From: Erythrobacter colymbi
GTDB taxonomy: Bacteria > Pseudomonadota > Alphaproteobacteria > Sphingomonadales > Sphingomonadaceae
Assembly (NCBI RefSeq): GCF_002155685.1
Contig: NZ_MUYK01000015.1
Span: 1 to 61,573 of the forward strand
DNA length: 61,573 nt
Reading direction: 5' to 3'
In this document: positions 42,894 through 51,981 of the stretch, in pieces
How positions within the stretch are numbered: position 1 is the stretch's first letter
How the letters are laid out: each line of letters begins with the position of its first letter
The notes under the pieces: model-generated
Seen by the model: the letters and a program-made list of their open reading frames with translations, nothing else
Told to the model about the DNA's origin: nothing
Databases searched by the model: none
Position numbers and translations under genes: made by a program

Positions 42894-43396
42894 GCGATTT
42901 CTCCCTGAAGGGCGGCAAAGCGCGCGGCCTCGGCCTCGTAGGCAGCCGAGAGGTTGGCGTGGATCGTTGCGAAAGCCGGGATGCGGAACTGACCGTCATC
43001 ATCGGGCCGCGTGCTCATCAGCACGCCGAATACGACGTCGGAGGCGGTGCGCTTGTGCCAGCGCGCGATGCCATCGCGGTAGGTGATGGGAGGCGCCATC
43101 GCGGCCTCGGTCCATTTGCCAAGACCGCTTTCGACGGCTGCGATGTAGGCATGTGCGGCGCTGACAGAGGCCTCGTCCGAGACGATCAGCGTCAGCGAGC
43201 AATAGCTGCCGAAATCGTGGTGGTTGCTTTTGGGCTCCAGACGGCAGCCACTGGGCGGCGCGCCGTGAACGGCGATGATCGCCGCGCGGTAGGCAAGCAC
43301 CTCGAGGCGGTTCGCTGCGCCAAAGTCGGGGGTGATGCCGAGCTGCGCACAGTCTTCGTTCGCCGGCGCAACGCCGACATCGATGATAATGGGCAT
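42890..43396 (-). CDS. Hypothetical protein
   Basis: 168 residues. MPIIIDVGVAPANEDCAQLG, then SNHHDFGSYCSLTLIVSDEA. No family recognised; conserved-looking and coupled to the DUF6878-like gene. Confidence 0.6.
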   Translation of the reverse strand: MPIIIDVGVAPANEDCAQLGITPDFGAANRLEVLAYRAAIIAVHGAPPSGCRLEPKSNHHDFGSYCSLTLIVSDEASVSAAHAYIAAVESGLGKWTEAAMAPPITYRDGIARWHKRTASDVVFGVLMSTRPDDDGQFRIPAFATIHANLSAAYEAEAARFAALQGEIA

Positions 43397-43448
43397 GGGA
43401 GTTCTCCTTCGATCCTATCTTGGATCGAAAGCCCCCTCCCCCTCCCCT

Positions 43449-43799
43449 TTAACCGCCCGGCTTTGGCCGGGGTGGTTCGGCCTCGCCGATGATGAGGGCG
43501 CGCTTTGCGGCTTGCTGGTTCGGGCCATCAGCCTGGGCCAAAGTGGCAAGGCGATCTGTTTCAAGCTGCTTCGCGAGGTCTTCGGGCACATCGCAGTACG
43601 GCTCGATCAGCGCGATCGCGCTGCGCGGCGTCGGAAGTTCGCCGGGATAAGTGCCTTGCCAGATCAGGCAGTCTTCTTGACCGTCCGCATTGATCGCGAT
43701 GGCCTGGGCAAAGAAGGTTTCCAGGGGTCGGTCATAGCCGACAATCACACGTGCGACCCGCGTGCAGCCCTCCTTCAGGGGAACGTGGCGTCTGCTCAT
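43449..43799 (-). CDS. Hypothetical protein
   Basis: 116 residues (VARVIVGYDRPLETFFAQAI, LIWQGTYPGELPTPRSAIAL). No domain recognised. SD AAGGAGG before the ATG supports the start. Confidence 0.6.
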   Translation of the reverse strand: MSRRHVPLKEGCTRVARVIVGYDRPLETFFAQAIAINADGQEDCLIWQGTYPGELPTPRSAIALIEPYCDVPEDLAKQLETDRLATLAQADGPNQQAAKRALIIGEAEPPRPKPGG

Positions 43800-43862
43800 A
43801 TGAACCTCCTTGGATGAGTGTTATGGGTTATGTGTTATGCAGCGCGGCTGTTCGTCTGTCGA

Positions 43863-44213
43863 TCATGCGTAAGAGCCGTTTGCAATGTTCGTGAGGTGTC
43901 CCTGCACCCATGCGATGTTGCCATCGCGCACGTGTTCCATGGCGGTCTTGGTTCCCATGGAGGTGATCGGCGTATCCTTGAACCATGCTACAGCGCGGTC
44001 GAGCGATCCCGCCATTTCGCTGGCATCGACCAGCAGGCGCAGCAGTGGGAGCAGCGCCTCGCGGCCTTTCTTGCCCAGCGGTTCGGCTGCAAGGGTGCTC
44101 CGGTTCACGCCCACAAGTTCAGCGAGCTGAGCAAGTGAAATATCAAGTTGCGCGGCCAAGGCACGCGCGTTGGGCGCGCCGCCCATTGTAGTGCTCCTGT
44201 TGGGATCTTCCAT
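43863..44213 (-). CDS. MbcA/ParS/Xre antitoxin-like protein
   Basis: 116 residues from the ATG at 44213; starts at 44255 or 44183 are also possible. An Xre-like part (ISLAQLAELVGVNRSTLAAE) is followed by a DUF2384-type end: WFKDTPITSMGTKTAMEHVRDG then VQGHLTNIANGSYA. In Xre-RES systems the toxin gene is adjacent; none is seen here, so this is an orphan or regulatory member. Confidence 0.68.
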   Translation of the reverse strand: MEDPNRSTTMGGAPNARALAAQLDISLAQLAELVGVNRSTLAAEPLGKKGREALLPLLRLLVDASEMAGSLDRAVAWFKDTPITSMGTKTAMEHVRDGNIAWVQGHLTNIANGSYA

Positions 44214-44320
44214 ATTGCTTGAATTCTCTCGGTTGAAGGCCTGCACCTCGTTCACGACGTGGTGAGATTGAGCCAGCTGCGTTTCGCAGCCGTGCCGGTC
44301 AACTCAAACAATCGCGCGGA

Positions 44321-44680
44321 TCAGTATTCCGATGCAAGCATGATCGTGACCACGCGTGCGGTGATCGAGGCATCGGCCGGGTCTTCGGACCCGTACTCGA
44401 GGTTGAGGTCAAAGTAGTCGATCTTGAAGAAGACTTTTTCGCCCCTGAAAGTGAACGCCCCGAAGTCGCGTTCGCCGTAGGTGTCCTCCTCGAAGCGGTG
44501 GCGACGCATGGTTTTGATGAGCTCGGCCTGCGCGACAAGCCCGCTCGGGGTGTCGCCATTGCAGAACGCGTCGAGGCAGCCGCGTGTAAACATGATGCGA
44601 GCGCTGGGGTCGAAACCAGAGCGTGCCCGATCATTGAGTTTGGCGATCTGCTTGGCTCGTCCGATTGGTTCAGTCAGCAC
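44321..44680 (-). CDS. DUF3768 protein
   Basis: 119 residues. AKQIAKLNDRAR, YGERDFGAFTF, FKIDYFDLNLEYGSEDPAD and VVTIMLASEY are the signature blocks of DUF3768, common on alphaproteobacterial plasmids. Its start overlaps the end of the split PAPS-reductase-like gene by 7 bases. Unknown function. Confidence 0.85.
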   Translation of the reverse strand: MLTEPIGRAKQIAKLNDRARSGFDPSARIMFTRGCLDAFCNGDTPSGLVAQAELIKTMRRHRFEEDTYGERDFGAFTFRGEKVFFKIDYFDLNLEYGSEDPADASITARVVTIMLASEY

Positions 44681-45280
44681 GGCGCTGTCTCCAGTTGCTG
44701 GTGGAAGCTTTCGATCCAGTCGGCAAGGTGCGGCCGCTCGGGGAGCGGAATTTCAGCTGCGGCTTCCTGGAAGAGTTTCAGGGACGTGGGCGCGTCGGCC
44801 TCGATCCGGTCAATTTCCGCATCGGGAAGTAGGCGCTCGGCGCGGATGAAGTCGGTCATTCGGCCGGGCCTGGTGCGCGTTGAAGATCGCCAGAGGCCCT
44901 CGACCGTTCGGAGCCTCGGTGCGGCGCGGGCCTCCACCAGCACGATGATACGGAGGCACCATGCCGGAAGATCGCGGATTTCTTCGGGCTTCGAGCCACA
45001 GCACAGGAAGCATGCCGACTTCGGCGGGACCGGAAGGCCTTCGGCCTCGATCCGGGCGATGCAATCATCGCGGGTCCAGCCCCATTCCCGTAGAGGGTAG
45101 CGGCATTCAAACCGCTCGCTGGGGATCGTCAGAGCGTGCGCGTGCCTGCGGGTGTCGGCCGGCGAAGCGTCGTAGCCGATCAGCCGGACGACCTTCTGCC
45201 CGCGGCCCCATGCGTCTATGGCTGGTCGCCATGCCGCGATGAATTTGTCCTGGGGAGCGATCTTCCATTTCAGACTGCAT
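44674..45280 (-). pseudogene. C-terminal half of a PAPS-reductase-like gene, split by the GInt island
   Basis: About 202 codons reading CSLKWKIAPQ..., then VVRLIGYDASPADTRR, YPLREWGWTRDDCIARI, PPKSACFLCCGSKPEEI (probable Fe-S Cys) and ADWIESFHQQLE. The island end puts an in-frame TAA directly before the TGC codon of CSLK. Joined to 51976-52340 through the shared CTGCAT core, the frame is continuous: 365 + 607 - 6 = 966 bases, 322 codons with stop. The N-terminal part carries the PP-loop. Confidence 0.88.
45275..45280. other. Attachment core CTGCAT, left
   Basis: Shared with 51976-51981. On the island side it continues TAGGTCTG, whose inverted copy CAGACCTA precedes the right core. Confidence 0.75.
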
Positions 45281-45357
45281 TAGGTCTGGATCGACCTGTC
45301 TTATTGGCTTTGCAAAGCTCGCATTTCCGTCGTTCCTTCACCCTCTCCCCTTGCATG

Positions 45358-45374
45358 ACGCCCGATTAGGGCGT
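45358..45374 (-). terminator. Weak hairpin after ginD
   Basis: 6-bp stem ACGCCC/GGGCGT with 5-base loop, 9 bases past the ginD stop codon. No clear T-run. Confidence 0.45.
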
Positions 45375-45382
45375 GACCGCCT

Positions 45383-45841
45383 TCAGGCAGCAGAGGGATC
45401 GGGCTCTCCGGCGTTGGTGCGGATCGGAACGGGCCGGCACATCCGATCGAGATCCTGCACGAGTTGCGCATTGCGGCGTTCGAGCCGTTCCGCCCGCTGC
45501 TCGGCTTCGATAGCGCGCTTCAGCAGGCTGGCATTATGTGTCGCAAGGGCGATGTTCCTGGCTTCAGCATCGCGAAGAGCAGAGCGTGTGCGATCAGCCT
45601 CGCCTGCGGCCGTTTCAGTGGCCCCCTCACGCTGCGACTGAAGCTCACGCAGGGCGTCGAGAACGCCAACATGGTGGGTATAGATGATGTTGCGGCCGAC
45701 CCCGGCTGCTCGTGCGAGCCCGGCGACCGTCGGCGCGGTGGACGCGTTATTAGCGAGGACGCCAAGGGCTTCGCGCAGGCGTGCATCGGTGTTCGCCCGC
45801 CGACGGGCTTGTGGGGTGGACAGATCAGTCTCGGACGCCAT
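45383..45841 (-). CDS. ginD: GinD-like HTH/coiled-coil protein
   Basis: 152 residues from the ATG at 45841. N-terminal TetR-like helix-turn-helix (LREALGVLANN, TVAGLARAAGVGRNIIYTH), then a long coiled coil (ALRELQSQREG to AERLERRNAQLVQDLDRM). It overlaps the ginC stop by 17 bases. The GInt family needs a small fourth protein for recombination, and Tn554 has a comparable TnpC; both have this shape. Probably binds the island ends or adjusts the recombinases. Confidence 0.78.
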   Translation of the reverse strand: MASETDLSTPQARRRANTDARLREALGVLANNASTAPTVAGLARAAGVGRNIIYTHHVGVLDALRELQSQREGATETAAGEADRTRSALRDAEARNIALATHNASLLKRAIEAEQRAERLERRNAQLVQDLDRMCRPVPIRTNAGEPDPSAA

Positions 45842-47633
45842 CGGCATTTCCTTTGTCGAGCTGGGCCAAGATGCGGAGAGATTCCTGGATGCGTGCTTCG
45901 GCAAGCGCGCGGCTCTCGACATCGAGGTCATCGCGCTGGGTCAGCGCGGTGTTACGTTCAAGGCGCGCCTCCCAGACCGGCCTATGCCGGTCAGTCACGG
46001 CGAAGTTGGCGCAACTTGAGCAGGTGCTTTGCGTGCGAAGCACTGGGTTTGGCTCGCGCTCGCCGCCGAGGCAAGCGGATGTCTCCCGGCGGTAAAGGCA
46101 ATAGCCCCAGTCGCAGACGCCGAGGCGCATATCCGTTTCGGCGAGGATTTCGGTAATATAGGCATCGACATCGCCCGATCCCGTGCGCCCGCGGAACGGC
46201 GATCGCTCGGAGAGCATGACGCCCGCCTTCCCCGCAACGTGCGGAGCCAGGAGCAGGTCTTCCAGCGCCTTGCGGGTTTCTTCGGCGGCCTGCTCGTCGA
46301 TCAACTCGGCAAGCTCGAAGTCGGTGCCGACATAGGCCCGGTCGGTCATCTCGCGGTGGACATGTCCGAGATGGCGTTGCAGCGCCGTCAGGCCGGTGCG
46401 GTCGCGCCGCCCGATGAACCGCGAGAACGTCTTGCGCCCCTGATAGGTGGTCAGGCGCCAGGTGCCGCCTTGGTGGTCCGGCAAGGCGAGGAACGGCGCA
46501 AGCCGCTCGTTCAAGCGGACATTGACCATGGGTGACCGCAGTCGGGCGACGGGCATCATCGTCGGGAGCGGTGATCGTCCGCGACCGAGCTGGTGGAGCC
46601 AGAGATTCTTCTCGCCGCTGAGTTCGCGGAGCGGAGCGGAGAGACGCTCGAGTATGTGGATTGCGCGCTGGACCGGCTCGGGCGCCAGCCAACGGTGAAG
46701 GTCGCCATGTTCCGTCAGCGACGTCTTCGTGATCGTGCCGACCAGATAGACGTGTTCCACGCCGTCTTCGTCGGTCGCGCGCCGTTCGAGGCAGCCCTCT
46801 TCAAGCCTGAGTATCTCGGAGGCGCGCGCGCCAACAAGATAGGCGATGACGGTGAAGCAGGCATCGCCAAGCCGGTCGAGCATGAATGCCAGGCGGCGCA
46901 GTGGCCATTCCGGATTCGGATACCGATCGGCGCAGGGACATGGCTCGGCCAGCATCGCGCGTCTGATATGCCAGTGGAGCATTCGTCCCTGGTGCCGTGG
47001 TCGGAGCCGTTCATACAAGTCTGCGAGACGGTCGCGCAGGGCGATTATCTGATCCGCCGGATCGCCGAGCAACTCGATTGCCCCGCTGATCAGCGGCACG
47101 GCGATCTCGTCAGGGGTATAGGGATGACCACCATAAGGCTTCCAGTGCCGCTTCCCGACCGAGGCGGCGCGAGGCGGTGCCGTCGGCGGCGCGTCGTCCA
47201 GCTTGTCGCGCTGCATATGGAAGGTGCGGATCGTGCCGAGATGGCCTTCTGCGGTGCTGAGCGAGAGCAACGCGCCGTTCCTGCCCGGGCGCGCGCGCAG
47301 CATCGCCACGAAGCGACCCACGGTGTCCTGATCGAGATCCCTGAAGCGTCGGACGTTTTCCGCCGCCATCCACCGGGCAAGGAAGCGGATATGACTGAAG
47401 TGGCCGCGGATTGTTTCCTTTCGGAGCGGCATCCGGCCTTCGGGTGGATCGTGCCGCAGCGAGAGCAGGAACAGTTCGGCCGCGTTCCGGAGCAGCGTCC
47501 ACTGATCGTCGCTGAACCGGCTTCCGTCCGGCATCTCGAACCCCCAGTTGAACGTCATCGCGGCGGGTACGCCTTCGTTCCCGAGTAATGGAGCCGGAAG
47601 CTGGGTGAACGTGGATGTCGGGACGGAGGCCAT
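45825..47633 (-). CDS. ginC: Tyrosine recombinase, GinC-like
   Basis: 602 residues. Catalytic-domain marks: GARASEILRLEEG (Arg I), LTTYQGRKTFSRF (box II Arg), LQRHLGHVHREMTDRAYVG (His and Tyr nucleophile). A Cys-rich C-terminal tail follows (CDWGYCLYRRETSACLGG, STCSSCANF), probably zinc-binding. ATG 4 bases after the ginB stop. Longer than XerC/D because of N- and C-terminal extensions. Confidence 0.85.
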   Translation of the reverse strand: MASVPTSTFTQLPAPLLGNEGVPAAMTFNWGFEMPDGSRFSDDQWTLLRNAAELFLLSLRHDPPEGRMPLRKETIRGHFSHIRFLARWMAAENVRRFRDLDQDTVGRFVAMLRARPGRNGALLSLSTAEGHLGTIRTFHMQRDKLDDAPPTAPPRAASVGKRHWKPYGGHPYTPDEIAVPLISGAIELLGDPADQIIALRDRLADLYERLRPRHQGRMLHWHIRRAMLAEPCPCADRYPNPEWPLRRLAFMLDRLGDACFTVIAYLVGARASEILRLEEGCLERRATDEDGVEHVYLVGTITKTSLTEHGDLHRWLAPEPVQRAIHILERLSAPLRELSGEKNLWLHQLGRGRSPLPTMMPVARLRSPMVNVRLNERLAPFLALPDHQGGTWRLTTYQGRKTFSRFIGRRDRTGLTALQRHLGHVHREMTDRAYVGTDFELAELIDEQAAEETRKALEDLLLAPHVAGKAGVMLSERSPFRGRTGSGDVDAYITEILAETDMRLGVCDWGYCLYRRETSACLGGEREPNPVLRTQSTCSSCANFAVTDRHRPVWEARLERNTALTQRDDLDVESRALAEARIQESLRILAQLDKGNADGVRD

Positions 47634-47637
47634 GAGG

Positions 47638-49455
47638 TTATTCCAGGTCCGGCAGCGAAGGCAGGGCGCACATGAGCCGTTCGGCGTCCGGCATCATCTC
47701 GGGCGGGAACGCCGGGAGCAGGTCTTGCGTCAGCACCTGAAGGCTTGGCGCGTAAAAGAGGCCGAACCGGACCGGGTCGATCCGCTCCCGCGCAGCTTCA
47801 AGATGCCGGGTGGCCTGGACGATCCGCGCGAGATGATCCGGGTCGATCGGGACGATCAGGCCCGGACAGGCAAGGCAGCCTCCCAGTTTCGGGCACACGC
47901 GACCAGGATGGGCGTGTCCGCCGTCAGTCGGGCGGAGGCAGTCGTGGCCGAACAGCGCCGTCACCGGCGCACCGGTATCCGCGCCTCGATGTTGCGAGCG
48001 ATCCGAGATTGTCTTGCCACGGACCCATGTGATCATAAGCGCCTGAAGTCGGGCGATCGTATCGCGTTCGAGGCGGCGAACCGCATCGCCGTCGACGTAG
48101 ATATCTGTGGTGGCGACACTTGCATGATTAAGGACCGCCTTGGCCGCCATGATGTCGCCCTGCGATGCAGTATAATGGGCGCTTGCCATGCTGCTGCGGA
48201 ACAGCTTGGGCGAGAAGTCGGGAAGCAGCGTACGAGGCTTTTCGGGATGCGCTTCGTTCCACGAGGCGATTGCAGCGTTCTGGCGCTCGTAGAAGCGCAA
48301 CATTGCCGATCGCAACGTCGCCTGCGCGATATGGCCGGCTTGATGATCACGCTCGAGGCGGCCAGTCGTCATAAGGAAGCGATGCAGGAACAGCCGATCG
48401 CGCTTGGACGGTTCCACATGCGGCAACAACGGCGCCGTCATCGCAAGGAGCTTTTCTATCAGCCGAGGCGCCGCGTAGGGTCGGCGATTATCGAATGACC
48501 GCCGTTGCATGCGTTTCACTTTGCCGCCCGCGCGGGGTTTCACCCACTCTACCATAATGCGATGCCGCTCGAGCGGATGGGGCACCAGGCAGTCGCGCTT
48601 GATCTGGCGTAGCGGACCGGCATTTGCCGCCGTCTGGATCAGCAGCACGATATAGAACGCAACCAGCGTGTCGGTCGTGAGGTGGAGAAAGCCTTCCAGC
48701 TCGCGGAACCCGCCTGCATCGGCGATCCGCTGCCGATCGGGCTTGTTAAGGTCCGAGCCTCGGGCGGGCGGCATGACGCCGTGGCCGAGGCGGTGGAGCT
48801 TCCATATCCAGCGATCCCGTTCGGCGGTCTGGCCACCACGGAGCGGCAAGTTCGGAAGAGCGACGATGGTTTGCCCGTGCTGGAACTTATCCCAAGCAGT
48901 GTCGATCTGGCCATAGCAGACTGCCAACATGGCGCGCATTGCGGCAGGTGTCAGCCTGGCTTGCGGTAGCCGCTGGACGCCAGCGAGCGGGATCGGATTG
49001 CTGGGAACGGCGAAGCCCGGTGCGAACAAGCCCGAATTGTCAGCAATCGCGCGCTTAAGCACTGGCCGGATCATACCGAGCTGACCGGATTGTGACTGGA
49101 CGCCTCGCCTGCGCCCGTTGGCGGGCTTCGCCAGCCATGTGATGAACCGCCGGATCGTCGCTGTATCGAGGTCGACCGCGCGCTTGACACGCGAATCTTC
49201 GCACAGGAACCTGCCGAACACACGCAGCGCGAACCAGCGTGCGGTGCGGGTGGCGGCGCTGGATGCCACATCATGATCACGAAAGGCGCGCGAGATAGCT
49301 GCGCTGATGTCGTCCGGCATTCCGAACAGCGTCGGGTCGAAGCGTTGGACTATCCTTCCCCATTCGTCGCGGAACTGGATTTCAGCGATCTCCGCCGGAT
49401 GGTCCGCGGGCGTCGGTTCAAGCCCCAGAGTCCGATCTAGCCGCACTCTAGTCAT
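47638..49455 (-). CDS. ginB: Tyrosine recombinase, GinB-like
   Basis: 605 residues. The C-terminal catalytic region includes FRSSMASAHYTASQ and KAVLNHASVATTDIYVDGD (His and Tyr nucleophile); Arg I is in the central LIQTAANAGPLRQIKRD region but departs from consensus. A Cys-rich patch (HDCLRPTDGG, CPKLGGCLACPG) follows. Its start overlaps the ginA stop by 8 bases. Sister to GinC in size and layout; resembles TnpB of Tn554. Confidence 0.83.
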   Translation of the reverse strand: MTRVRLDRTLGLEPTPADHPAEIAEIQFRDEWGRIVQRFDPTLFGMPDDISAAISRAFRDHDVASSAATRTARWFALRVFGRFLCEDSRVKRAVDLDTATIRRFITWLAKPANGRRRGVQSQSGQLGMIRPVLKRAIADNSGLFAPGFAVPSNPIPLAGVQRLPQARLTPAAMRAMLAVCYGQIDTAWDKFQHGQTIVALPNLPLRGGQTAERDRWIWKLHRLGHGVMPPARGSDLNKPDRQRIADAGGFRELEGFLHLTTDTLVAFYIVLLIQTAANAGPLRQIKRDCLVPHPLERHRIMVEWVKPRAGGKVKRMQRRSFDNRRPYAAPRLIEKLLAMTAPLLPHVEPSKRDRLFLHRFLMTTGRLERDHQAGHIAQATLRSAMLRFYERQNAAIASWNEAHPEKPRTLLPDFSPKLFRSSMASAHYTASQGDIMAAKAVLNHASVATTDIYVDGDAVRRLERDTIARLQALMITWVRGKTISDRSQHRGADTGAPVTALFGHDCLRPTDGGHAHPGRVCPKLGGCLACPGLIVPIDPDHLARIVQATRHLEAARERIDPVRFGLFYAPSLQVLTQDLLPAFPPEMMPDAERLMCALPSLPDLE

Positions 49456-50590
49456 CGGTGGGGATCAGCTCGCCATAGAGATAGGCGAGGCTTTCGCTCA
49501 GGTCGCGCTCGTGCAGTTCGACGCAGCGCAGATAGATCGCCGTGGTGGTGATTGAGGCGTGGCCGAGCAGTACCTGCACGACCTTGAGCGGGTTGAGATC
49601 GGGATTGGTGCGGGCCTGCAACTGAAGCCGGGCGAGCATCGCCATCGCGAAGGTATGCCGCAACCAGTGCAGCGTCCCGTGGAGTCCTGCGGCCGCGAAC
49701 GCTTCCGAGAGCTGCGCCGTCAGGAGCTTGCGGGTCATGGCTCGGCCATGCTCGTTCAGCAGGAGATTGGGCGACGCGCGATAGCGTTGGTCGGAACGGC
49801 GGGCACGGCGAACGATCCGGGCGCGTTGCTCGCCGATATACCAGTGCGTATAATCGAGCAGCCGAAGCGGCGGATAGACCGTCCTCGGCCGATCGCCCTT
49901 GGTGATATACAGCGGCACGCCGACTAGCGGATCGCTGTCGAGGTCGAGCGGCCAGCTATCCGGGATCTGTTCGACGGCGAGCGCGCAAAGTTCCTTCCGG
50001 CGCAGGCCGGCCCCGAGCGCCCATTGCGCGGCGAGCCGGGCCGTGGGCCTCAGATCCGCGAACAGCCGCGCCAGCTCATCGGCGCGCAGCGGCCGTGGCA
50101 GCTTTTCGGGGCGCGAGACGATCAGCTCGTTGACCTGGCGCCGCTGCAACCCTGGGCGATAGGAACCGTCAAGCATCAGCGTCATCTTCTCGGTCAACCG
50201 GAACGGGCAATGGTCGATCAGCCCCCGGTCGAGCGCCCAACCGTAGAAGCGGCAGACGGTCGAGACGCGCGCATTGATTGTGGTCCGGGCATACGGCCGC
50301 CCGGTATGCGTGCTGGGATTCTCCAGCATCCGGTTGCGATAAGCAGCGATGACACGCTCGTCGGCCTCGCGCCATTCGATCCCCGATTGTTCGAGCGAGT
50401 CGAACCAGTCGTGGAGATGTTCACCATAGGTCCGGACGGTTTCCGAGGCCTGAGCGCACCCGCTTAATTCGGCATGCTCCATGAGCCAGACGAAGGCAGG
50501 TTCGATAATCACCATGTCAGCGTCGAACAGGATCGGGAAGCCGGTAGGGATACCCGAATCGCTCGCCAATGCCCGGATGATCGATGCCAT
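49448..50590 (-). CDS. ginA: Tyrosine recombinase, GinA-like
   Basis: 380 residues from the ATG at 50590; 50656 is an alternative start. An N-terminal SAM-like core-binding domain is followed by a catalytic domain with the full set: GAGLRRKELCALAV (Arg I), ITKGDRPR (Lys), LHWLRHTFAM (His-x-x-Arg), VQVLLGHASITTTAIYLR (His, Tyr). First gene of the recombinase operon; divergent from phzF across about 250 bp. Confidence 0.87.
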   Translation of the reverse strand: MASIIRALASDSGIPTGFPILFDADMVIIEPAFVWLMEHAELSGCAQASETVRTYGEHLHDWFDSLEQSGIEWREADERVIAAYRNRMLENPSTHTGRPYARTTINARVSTVCRFYGWALDRGLIDHCPFRLTEKMTLMLDGSYRPGLQRRQVNELIVSRPEKLPRPLRADELARLFADLRPTARLAAQWALGAGLRRKELCALAVEQIPDSWPLDLDSDPLVGVPLYITKGDRPRTVYPPLRLLDYTHWYIGEQRARIVRRARRSDQRYRASPNLLLNEHGRAMTRKLLTAQLSEAFAAAGLHGTLHWLRHTFAMAMLARLQLQARTNPDLNPLKVVQVLLGHASITTTAIYLRCVELHERDLSESLAYLYGELIPTDD

Positions 50591-50844
50591 GCTATCGTAA
50601 CCCTCTCGCGATGAGATCCTGACGAACATTAACGCTATTAGTGCGCCGGCAATCAAAAGGTTCGGCGAATCGGTATTTTTCCGGGATGCCTTGCTGCGCG
50701 CCGGCTCGATCCAGTGACCAGGACGTCACCTGAGGGCCATTGCTCCAATGGCAGCTATCAGCGATTTTGCGCCAGAAGCTGCCTCTCAGGAAGCGACCCC
50801 ATTTCAGTCGTTGCCGCGACGAACTAAGATGCTAGAAAGCGGAC

Positions 50845-51699
50845 GTGATTATTAAGCCACATGCAATTGAGGCTTCGGTTCAGCGGTTGGCTGCCTTCTC
50901 TGTCGAAGGTCACGGCGGCAACCCTGCCGGAGTAGTGATCTGCGATGAACTCCCTGCATCCGAAGCCATGCAGCAGGTCGCTGCGAAAGTCGGATTTTCG
51001 GAAACCGTTTTTGCTGCGCCATCTGAAGACGGATACAGCGTCCGATATTTCGCACCGAATGCGGAGATTTCCTTTTGCGGCCATGCGACCATCGCGCTCG
51101 GTGCCGCACTTGCTAAGGCGGGTGTAACCAAACCGGTGGACCTAAAGCTAAATGACGGTTCTGCCGTGGTGCAAGGCTCAGCGGATATGGATGGCCTGAG
51201 GGCCACCTTGTGGTCTGCACCAACTCGTCACGAGCCTACGCAACCTGAACTTCTCGATCGGGCGCTGCGCTTATTTGGCATTGAATCGACAGACTTGGAT
51301 GACCGCTATCCCCCAGCAATAATCGAGGCAGGAGCGCGGCACCTCCTCCTTTGTCTGCAAGATCGCTCTCAGTTGGCCAAGATGAACTACGACATGGAGC
51401 TCGGGGCGGTGCTCATGCGTGAGTGGCATCTCGCAACCGTCAGCTTAGTGCAACAAGAGACCGACAGGCGGTTCCATTCAAGAAACGCCTTCGCTGCTGG
51501 CGGAGTTTACGAGGATCCCGCCACAGGAGCGGCCGCCGCCGCACTTGTTGCCTATCTTGCAGAGTGCGGCCATCCCACCAGTGAAATCGAGGTCCACCAA
51601 GGCTACGACATGGGAACCCCGTGCGTGCTTTACGCGCGAGCGCCGGCCAGAGTTGGTGGCCGCGCTGAAGTTTGCGGTGCCGTGCGGACGATGGAGTAA
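50845..51699 (+). CDS. phzF: PhzF-family isomerase/epimerase
   Basis: 284 residues, GTG start. FSVEGHGGNPAGVVICDE, GFSETVFAAPSEDGYSVRYF (the Glu used in catalysis), EISFCGHATIALGAAL and YEDPATGAAAAALVAYL are PhzF signatures. Enzymes of this family isomerise small acids by proton shuttling; only some make phenazines, and no other phz gene is here. It is the only non-recombinase gene on the island, so it is the cargo. Confidence 0.88.
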   Translation: MIIKPHAIEASVQRLAAFSVEGHGGNPAGVVICDELPASEAMQQVAAKVGFSETVFAAPSEDGYSVRYFAPNAEISFCGHATIALGAALAKAGVTKPVDLKLNDGSAVVQGSADMDGLRATLWSAPTRHEPTQPELLDRALRLFGIESTDLDDRYPPAIIEAGARHLLLCLQDRSQLAKMNYDMELGAVLMREWHLATVSLVQQETDRRFHSRNAFAAGGVYEDPATGAAAAALVAYLAECGHPTSEIEVHQGYDMGTPCVLYARAPARVGGRAEVCGAVRTME

Positions 51700-51866
51700 T
51701 TCATAACCGCGTCAGCTATCCAAACCAACTGACCAAAACCGGACCGTCGTAAATCCACCCACATCCGGCCATGAGCGAGCGAGCGGCGCGATCCCAAAAG
51801 CGGCCATTGCACGCCAACTCCGGACGCTTGCCTCACAGATCGCCGATCCGAAATTGTAGTGCTGAA

Positions 51867-51937
51867 GTGAAGGAAGGACAGGCCGGCCGGCGCTAGCTTT
51901 TTGGATTAGCGCGTCGCCCGGCCTGTCCTTCCTTCAC
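51867..51937. repeat. 20-bp perfect inverted repeat at the GInt right end
   Basis: Arms GTGAAGGAAGGACAGGCCGG (51867-51886) and its complement (51918-51937), with a 31-base loop. A shorter TTCCTTCAC copy is near the left end (45333-45341). It lies 38 bases inside the right core. Candidate recombinase or GinD binding site; it could also stop phzF transcription. Confidence 0.72.
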
Positions 51938-51975
51938 GGCAAGCTAACAGGACACTGGCTAGGCGCAGACCTAAG

Positions 51976-51981
51976 CTGCAT
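51976..51981. other. Attachment core CTGCAT, right
   Basis: Pairs with 45275-45280. It is preceded on the island side by CAGACCTAAG. Confidence 0.75.

Larger units (their letters stand above)
45281..51975. mobile_element. GInt-type genomic island (three tyrosine recombinases plus GinD-like protein, phzF cargo)
   Basis: About 6.7 kb between two CTGCAT cores. Its ends are inverted (TTAGGTCTG at the left, CAGACCTAA at the right). Contents: an overlapping operon of three tyrosine recombinases (380, 605, 602 residues) and a small HTH/coiled-coil protein, the ginABCD plan of the published GInt family, and a divergent phzF-like gene. It interrupts a PP-loop gene, whose frame is restored exactly if the island is removed. 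The call as GInt rests on gene order and sizes. Confidence 0.85.

Noticed and set aside
45281..51975. The recombinase island as a RIT element or a Tn554-like transposon
   Set aside because: RIT elements have three recombinases of similar moderate size without the small HTH/coiled-coil gene. Tn554 has two recombinases plus TnpC. Three large recombinases plus a GinD-like gene fits GInt better, though I cannot exclude a hybrid naming.
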